6,288 nt of DNA from JANQLU01 sp964434955 (lineage in GTDB: Bacteria > Planctomycetota > Planctomycetia > Pirellulales > Pirellulaceae). The stretch spans positions 1-6,288 of the forward strand of contig CAYSXI010000246.1 in NCBI GenBank assembly GCA_964434955.1, given 5' to 3'. The notes beneath the pieces were generated by a model. The model was not told the origin of the DNA. It searched no databases and saw nothing but the letters and a program-made list of their open reading frames with translations. A program made the position numbers and the translations under genes. Positions 1-4,075 of this stretch are shown one piece after another; within the stretch, counting starts at the first letter, position 1, and each line of letters starts with the position of its first letter.

Positions 1-1570
1 TATCGGAAATCAAAATGAACTCGACATCGGAATCCGACACGACCTGATCGAAAAGTTCTCGCGAGCTGGTGGTCACCTGACCCTGAAGCCCAACTTGGCC
101 GAGGGTTGCCACCATGGATTGGCAAAGCACTCGATCGACGTGTCCAACGATGCTTCGCGCCTGACCATCAGAAGCCACAAGGTGGACCAGTGAGCGACTG
201 ACGTAACTGCTTCCCGGAAATGACTTGGTCGGGTTCAGCTTCATGATCGACTCAGTGGCCGCAAACTGAAGCCGTCGATCGCCAAAAGTCACGGCGCGAA
301 CCAGGGGACGAAGTCGTCCATTCTTGGATTCAACCAGACTTGCGTCGCCAACACTTGCCAGGATCTCTGCGGCTGCGATTGCGGCAGGGATCCGCTCGGC
401 ATCCATTGCATCCACGAGAATTTGTTCTACGAACGCCGGGTCAGCCAGCTCCTTTTGCTGCAGTCCCTGGATGTCGACCGGTTTGTCGATCCCGCCACGA
501 AGCTTGGCAGCTTCGAGTGCACAGAGACTGGAAAGTCGAGCGTAGCGTTGAGAATCCGGCTGAAAACGGTAAAGCGCATCGGCCCGACGCTGGGCATAAA
601 CTCGGGAAGCGACGTGTTTGGCCACGCGTTTGCCGACCAATTGATTGTCTTCCCAGTCCCAGATGGTGACTTTGTTTTCGAAGTCCCCGGCCAACGATTC
701 CTTTTGTCGCAAGTGTTCCTGAGCACTGCGCAAAACCGTGGCGGCCGCTTCTTTGTCGCTTGGGCCCCGCCCGATCATCTCTTGAACCGAAAGACGCGAT
801 GTTTGATTCAGCAATCCGTCCTTGGTATTCGCAATCATGGTTGCCAAAAGGACTTCCAACGAAGCCCGGGAGCGGAACTGAATCAATTGATCGGCAGAAA
901 TAATTCGGACTCGTCGGGACGGCGAAAGTAACCCGGCTCGCAACGGTGGCTCGGCCAGCGGTCCAATTCGTCGCAGCGATCGGACCAGGGCCTGGTACTC
1001 GGAAGATCGAGCATCGTCGGCCAATGCCGTCAAAATTGCTGCGGCAGCAGGCGCACCAATCGTTTGAAGATCCGCCAACGCTTCCGCTTTTTTGATTTCG
1101 TTGGGATCGCTGAGCTGCTTGACCAGGTTGTCCAGTCGCGCAGGATTCGAGTTCACGCGACGAATCGCCGCAATCATCTTTTGAGAAAATTCTCGGTTTT
1201 CCGGTTTGAGGCCGGCCCGTGAATTCAAATCGTGAAGAAATGCCGTTGAAAACTTTCGTGCCAACTGAAATAGCTCGATGTCCGTGGCCTGAACGGCGTT
1301 GAGCTTTCCAAGGTACACCTTGGCTTCGTCATCGCGGTCGATGTCCATCATGATCTGGGTCGCTTCGGCGAGATCCTCAAGCGATTTGGGATCGGTTTGC
1401 CGCATCGACAAGACAATCGGATCCTGTTCCTCTTGGTCTTGCGAAACGGAGGAGCCAAGGTCTTCGTCTTCGTCCTGGGCGAACGAGTAGGCAGGCGCGA
1501 AAGCAAACGTGCTCGCGAGGCAAGCAGCAAACAGAAAGCGCATATTCATCCAGCGTGATAGATCGATCAT
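1..1570 (-). CDS. Exported HEAT-repeat protein with receiver-like C-terminal region (partial, C-terminus off the left edge)
   Basis: An uninterrupted frame of 523 codons is read from ATG at 1570 to the window edge. An in-frame stop lies just upstream, so 1570 is the earliest start; ATGs at 1549 and 1543 are alternatives, and none has a good Shine-Dalgarno sequence. Residues 8-31 look like a Sec signal peptide (MNMRFLFAACL, then a hydrophobic core) with likely cleavage after S-F-A at 29-31. An acidic stretch (QDEDEDLG and onward) follows. Residues about 145-240 and 395-445 are paired amphipathic helices of HEAT type, for example ALADLQTIGAPAAAAILTAL. Residues 300-357 (VTIWDWED to ALEAAKL) form a distinct helical segment. 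Residues 470-523 suggest a Rossmann-like domain resembling a response-regulator receiver. From memory, similar exported HEAT proteins are widespread in planctomycetes and have no known function. A scaffold or binding role in the periplasm is only inference. The gene lies 105 bp downstream of argH on the same strand. Confidence 0.85.
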   Translation of the reverse strand, partial: MIDLSRWMNMRFLFAACLASTFAFAPAYSFAQDEDEDLGSSVSQDQEEQDPIVLSMRQTDPKSLEDLAEATQIMMDIDRDDEAKVYLGKLNAVQATDIELFQLARKFSTAFLHDLNSRAGLKPENREFSQKMIAAIRRVNSNPARLDNLVKQLSDPNEIKKAEALADLQTIGAPAAAAILTALADDARSSEYQALVRSLRRIGPLAEPPLRAGLLSPSRRVRIISADQLIQFRSRASLEVLLATMIANTKDGLLNQTSRLSVQEMIGRGPSDKEAAATVLRSAQEHLRQKESLAGDFENKVTIWDWEDNQLVGKRVAKHVASRVYAQRRADALYRFQPDSQRYARLSSLCALEAAKLRGGIDKPVDIQGLQQKELADPAFVEQILVDAMDAERIPAAIAAAEILASVGDASLVESKNGRLRPLVRAVTFGDRRLQFAATESIMKLNPTKSFPGSSYVSRSLVHLVASDGQARSIVGHVDRVLCQSMVATLGQVGLQGQVTTSSRELFDQVVSDSDVEFILISD

Positions 1571-1575
1571 CCGAA

Positions 1576-1606
1576 TTTATATCGACTTAACAGGAACAGA
1601 CATCAA
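1576..1606 (-). promoter_or_regulatory. Candidate promoter of the HEAT-repeat gene
   Basis: On the minus strand TTGATG (1601-1606) is followed 19 nt later by TATAAA (1576-1581), or 17 nt later by GATATA. Both boxes resemble sigma-70 elements, though the 19-nt spacing is long. Transcription from it would begin at about 1569, right at the first ATG. That would give a leaderless message or favour the ATG at 1549 or 1543. This is a pattern match only, and the 105-bp gap after argH would also allow co-transcription. No terminator hairpin with a T-run is visible in that gap. Confidence 0.3.
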
Positions 1607-1675
1607 ACATTTGGCGGGCGTTGATGGCTTTGTCGAATAACTTGAGCTTTCCAGCGATGAAGTTCGCAGCGAAAA

Positions 1676-3055
1676 TTAGTCAGACAACAGGTCACGCCAG
1701 CGAGCAATCTGCTCTTTCACCCGTTCGGGCGACGATGAACCATAGCTTTTTAGCGTGTTTACCGCGTTTTCGGCCCCTAACACATCATAGACAGAGGATT
1801 CAAAAGTGGGGTCAATTGCCTGAAAATCTTCCAAAGAAAGTTTTTCCAGCGGAACCTGCATTTCCGTCGCTTTCCGAACAACCGAACCCACCAGATGGTG
1901 GGCCGTTCTTTGCGGCTTTCCAGCACGAATCAGATGTTCCATCAGCGCCGTCGCGTCGAGGTAGCCTTCGGAAATTCGCGCGGAGATCGATTCCGGCTTG
2001 AGTTGGCTTTCAGCCACGATCGGTTCGGCCAGTTCGAGGCAGCTTCGGACGGTGGAAAAAATGTCAAAAAACGCGGGCTTGTCTTCCTGCAAGTCTCGGT
2101 TGTAGGCCAGCGGAAGACCCTTCACCAAGGTAATCAAAGCCTGGTGCTGGCCGACAATTCTCGCAGATTTCCCGCGAATCAGCTCCAAAACATCCGGATT
2201 GATCTTTTGCGGCATGATCGAGCTGCCCGTGCAAAACGCCTGAGGCAAATCAAGAAATCCGAACTCCGATGTTGACCAGAGAATCCATTCCTCGGCCCAT
2301 CCGCTCAAATGCAAACCAATTGTGTTCAGGCAAAAAGCCGTTTCGAGAACAAAGTCTCGGTCGCTCGAAACGTCCAGGCTGTTGGCGGCAATGCCTTCAA
2401 AACCAAGTTCACGGGCGACGAATTCTCGATCGATCTCCAATGAGGTGCCGGCAAGCGCGGCGGTTCCCAACGAGCAAACATTGACTCGTCTTCGACAATC
2501 GGCCAAGCGTTCTCGGTCGCGCTGAAATTTTTCGCAGTAGGCCAGCCAGACATGGGCGGCCAAAACCGGCTGAGCACGGCGCAGATGGGTATACGCGGGA
2601 ACGATGGTTCCCTGATCCATTTCGCATCGAGCGACAAAAGCCTTCTGCAAATTTTTCAGCAGGCCATCGATCTCGTCGATCCCGTCACGAGTCCACAGTC
2701 GAAAATCGGTCGAGACCTGGTCGTTTCGGCTGCGCGCGGTGTGGAGTTTGCGGCCGACGTCCCCCAAGCGATCAATCAGCGACTGCTCGATATTCATGTG
2801 AACATCTTCCAGCGCTGGCTTCCAGGTGAACTGACCGGCTTCGATTTCGGCCAGGATTTCATCGAGGCCTTGGACGATTTGCTCCGCCTCCTCCGCTTGG
2901 ATCAGGCCCTGCTTGCCAAGCATTCGGGCGTGAACTTGCGATGCACGAATGTCTTGTCGATACATTTGCGTATCGAAGGAAATGCTTTCGGTAAACGACT
3001 CAACGCGCTGATCGACGCCTTGGTCAAAGGCTCCTGATCGACTCAAACTGTCCAA
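1676..3055 (-). CDS. argH: Argininosuccinate lyase
   Basis: This cytosolic enzyme splits argininosuccinate into arginine and fumarate, the last step of arginine synthesis. It belongs to the fumarase/aspartase superfamily and is normally a homotetramer. The 459-residue product (E. coli about 457) carries the expected blocks in order: ESISFDTQMYRQDIRAS (23-39), HTARSRNDQV (105-114), THLRRAQP (156-163), ALAGTSLEIDRE (200-211), the superfamily signature GSSIMPQKINPD (277-288) with the catalytic-loop serines at 278-279, LAYNRDLQEDK (316-326) and the C-terminal lyase domain from about 357. No ATG lies upstream of the conserved region; the only candidates are TTG codons. TTG at 3055 is chosen because GGAG sits 6 nt before it and the resulting MDSLSRSGAF matches where family members begin. 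TTG at 3076 (466 residues) is the alternative. The usual W-G-G-R-F N-terminal motif is here S-R-S-G-A-F. Identity is very secure; the start is moderately so. Confidence 0.96.
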   Translation of the reverse strand: MDSLSRSGAFDQGVDQRVESFTESISFDTQMYRQDIRASQVHARMLGKQGLIQAEEAEQIVQGLDEILAEIEAGQFTWKPALEDVHMNIEQSLIDRLGDVGRKLHTARSRNDQVSTDFRLWTRDGIDEIDGLLKNLQKAFVARCEMDQGTIVPAYTHLRRAQPVLAAHVWLAYCEKFQRDRERLADCRRRVNVCSLGTAALAGTSLEIDREFVARELGFEGIAANSLDVSSDRDFVLETAFCLNTIGLHLSGWAEEWILWSTSEFGFLDLPQAFCTGSSIMPQKINPDVLELIRGKSARIVGQHQALITLVKGLPLAYNRDLQEDKPAFFDIFSTVRSCLELAEPIVAESQLKPESISARISEGYLDATALMEHLIRAGKPQRTAHHLVGSVVRKATEMQVPLEKLSLEDFQAIDPTFESSVYDVLGAENAVNTLKSYGSSSPERVKEQIARWRDLLSD

Positions 3056-3061
3056 AACCGG

Positions 3062-3065
3062 CTCC
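3062..3065 (-). promoter_or_regulatory. Ribosome binding site supporting the argH TTG start
   Basis: The minus-strand sequence TGTTTGGAGCCGGTT precedes TTG at 3055, placing GGAG 6 nt before the start codon. The alternative TTG at 3076 has only GAGG at an 11-nt spacing. This site decides the start chosen for argH. Confidence 0.5.
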
Positions 3066-3093
3066 AAACAAAACAAATGGCGAACAGCCTCAC

Positions 3094-3105
3094 ATTATCG
3101 ATAAT
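3094..3105. promoter_or_regulatory. Perfect 12-bp palindrome upstream of argH, possible operator
   Basis: ATTATCGATAAT is identical to its reverse complement and lies 38 nt upstream of the chosen argH start and 122 bp upstream of the divergent gene. A short inverted repeat, CTGT-CCA-ACAG (3106-3116), abuts it. On the minus strand the palindrome contains GATAAT, a possible -10 box for argH, with TTGCCT (3115-3120) only 15 nt upstream as a poor -35. A dimeric regulator binding over an argH promoter would fit, but no known operator consensus is recognised. Confidence 0.3.
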
Positions 3106-3167
3106 CTGTCCAACAGGCAAAGCGGATCGGGTCAAAAAGACGCTGGTGGGCGGGGCAGGGCATCAGT

Positions 3168-3196
3168 TTTATTTCTGGCTTTCGAATAACTAGAAT
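3168..3196 (+). promoter_or_regulatory. Candidate promoter of the exported-protein gene
   Basis: TAGAAT (3191-3196) is a good -10 match, and 17 nt upstream is TTTATT (3168-3173), a poor -35. Transcription from here would give a leader of about 25 nt before the ATG at 3228. The local sequence is more A+T-rich than its surroundings, as expected for a promoter. Support is weak and rests on the -10 alone. Confidence 0.3.
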
Positions 3197-3227
3197 AAAG
3201 ACAACCAACCATCCGGATGATAGACCC

Positions 3228-3920
3228 ATGAACAAACCACACTCTTTTTTGTTTGCCAGTTTTCTTGCATTGCTGACCTTTTGGTCGATTCCCGCGCATT
3301 GCCAGGATCAAAAAACGAAGCAGGACCAGGGCAAAAAGGAAGACGTCTTCACTTCGGAATATGGTGGATTCCAAGTCCGGATGATCAATCCGAAATCCTC
3401 CATCAAAAAGCTCCAGCCTTCCTCGGGAAAATTCGTCGAGCTCTACTTGTTTGTCGACAGCGTGGTTGAGAAACAGGTCGCCCAATCAGTCAGTTTTCAC
3501 GATCTCGAAAAGGAGCTGATAACCGATGCCGAGATCAAGAAAATCCTCGATCAAAGCGAGAAGGGATTTTCGGACACGATCCAGGGCAAGATTTCGGAAT
3601 CGAAGGACATGGAGTTTGCGACGCTACCCGGGCGACAATTCGAGTTTCAAGCCAGCAATTTTCAACGCAATGCTCGAGGAATCTGTCGCATTTTGATTCG
3701 CAAAAACCGCGTCTATCAACTGACCTATTCGGCGACGTCCGATCGCTATGACGCAAAGCAGGCGCTGGCCTATTTGGATTCCTTTCGAACGGTTCGGATT
3801 GACCTTTCGGCAAAGCCAAAACAGAAAACGACAAAGCCCGTTGAGCCGCCTCCGGTGAACGAAAAGTCGGAGAAAAAAGCGGCCACAAAATTGAAGAAGG
3901 AAAAGAAAGCGAGCAAATAG
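3228..3920 (+). CDS. Exported protein of unknown function, possible PsbP/Mog1-like fold, lysine-rich tail
   Basis: The 230-residue product begins with a clear signal peptide (MNKPHSFLFASFLALLTF, then SIPAHC; likely cleavage near A-H-C at 23-25). The cysteine does not sit in a proper lipobox, so a lipoprotein is unlikely. The core at about 41-191 alternates strands and helices: SEYGGFQVRM, a central helical part (VSFHDLEKELITDAEIKKI), LPGRQFEF (133-140), GICRILIRKNRVYQLTY (151-167) and LDSFRTVRI (183-191). The order 'PGR-x-F-E, R-x-x-I-x-x-N-R-x-Y-Q-L, FLDSF-like end' resembles a family of secreted bacterial proteins that I associate with the PsbP/Mog1 fold; this is recall, not a search. Residues 194-230 are low-complexity, with 13 lysines in 37 residues plus prolines, probably disordered and strongly basic. 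ATG at 3228 is preceded by GGA (3215-3217), a weak ribosome site. The gene is divergent from argH and 155 bp before carB. No enzymatic motif is seen. Confidence 0.85.
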   Translation: MNKPHSFLFASFLALLTFWSIPAHCQDQKTKQDQGKKEDVFTSEYGGFQVRMINPKSSIKKLQPSSGKFVELYLFVDSVVEKQVAQSVSFHDLEKELITDAEIKKILDQSEKGFSDTIQGKISESKDMEFATLPGRQFEFQASNFQRNARGICRILIRKNRVYQLTYSATSDRYDAKQALAYLDSFRTVRIDLSAKPKQKTTKPVEPPPVNEKSEKKAATKLKKEKKASK

Positions 3921-3936
3921 CTGCTGCCATTCAACG

Positions 3937-3956
3937 GGCCCAAAGTTTGTTGGTCC
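3937..3956 (+). other. Imperfect hairpin after the exported-protein gene
   Basis: Seventeen nt after the stop codon, GGCCCAA (3937-3943) can pair with TTGGTCC (3950-3956) over a 6-nt loop with one C-T mismatch. No T-run follows, so it is not a convincing intrinsic terminator. It could slow RNA decay or be chance. A 7-nt direct repeat, CTTGGTA, lies just beyond it at 3962-3968 and 3981-3987. Confidence 0.25.
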
Positions 3957-3994
3957 GCCGCCTTGGTAAACCGGAGGGTTCTTGGTAGGTTTGA

Positions 3995-4041
3995 GAAATT
4001 TATTTTTTCGGCACCCAGCCCGGGTTGGTCGCCTAAATTTC
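3995..4041. repeat. Inverted repeat enclosing a GC-rich hairpin in the carB leader
   Basis: GAAATTTA (3995-4002) is the exact reverse complement of TAAATTTC (4034-4041). Between them GGC (4010-4012) can pair with GCC (4031-4033), and CCAGC (4015-4019) with GTTGG (4024-4028, one G-U pair) over a CCGG loop. A TTTTTT tract (4003-4008) is left unpaired on the 5' side. The element ends 22 nt before the carB ribosome site. The T-run comes before the GC stem, so it does not read as a standard terminator on the plus strand. An RNA leader structure or protein-binding site for carB is possible but unproven. Confidence 0.4.
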
Positions 4042-4063
4042 GTTCAAACACCCCGTAAAAACC

Positions 4064-4068
4064 GAGGT
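4064..4068 (+). promoter_or_regulatory. Ribosome binding site deciding the carB GTG start
   Basis: GAGGT lies 7 nt before GTG at 4076. In that frame a TAA at 4034-4036 closes the reading frame upstream, and there is no ATG, GTG or TTG between the two. The GTG is therefore the only ordinary start codon available. Confidence 0.7.
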
Positions 4069-4075
4069 AAAACCA

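Noticed and set aside
422..931. Open frame of 169 codons on the plus strand opposite the HEAT-repeat gene
   Set aside because: It is in exact antisense codon register with the HEAT-repeat frame, which is open for 523 codons, begins with a signal peptide and has repeat structure.
1621..2001. Open frame of 126 codons on the plus strand over the argH 3' end
   Set aside because: It overlaps the argH C-terminal domain and has no signal, domain or ribosome site of its own.
2552..3037. Open frame of 161 codons on the plus strand opposite argH
   Set aside because: It is an antisense shadow in codon register with argH, whose conserved motifs are unambiguous.
3132..3485. Open frame of 117 codons on the minus strand, upstream of argH
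   Set aside because: It is largely the antisense register of the exported-protein gene and spans that gene's likely promoter; no protein features are seen.
3937..4010. Intrinsic terminator between the exported-protein gene and carB
   Set aside because: The hairpin at 3937-3956 has no following T-run, and the T6 tract at 4003 is preceded only by a weak AAACC/GGTTT pairing with a long loop.
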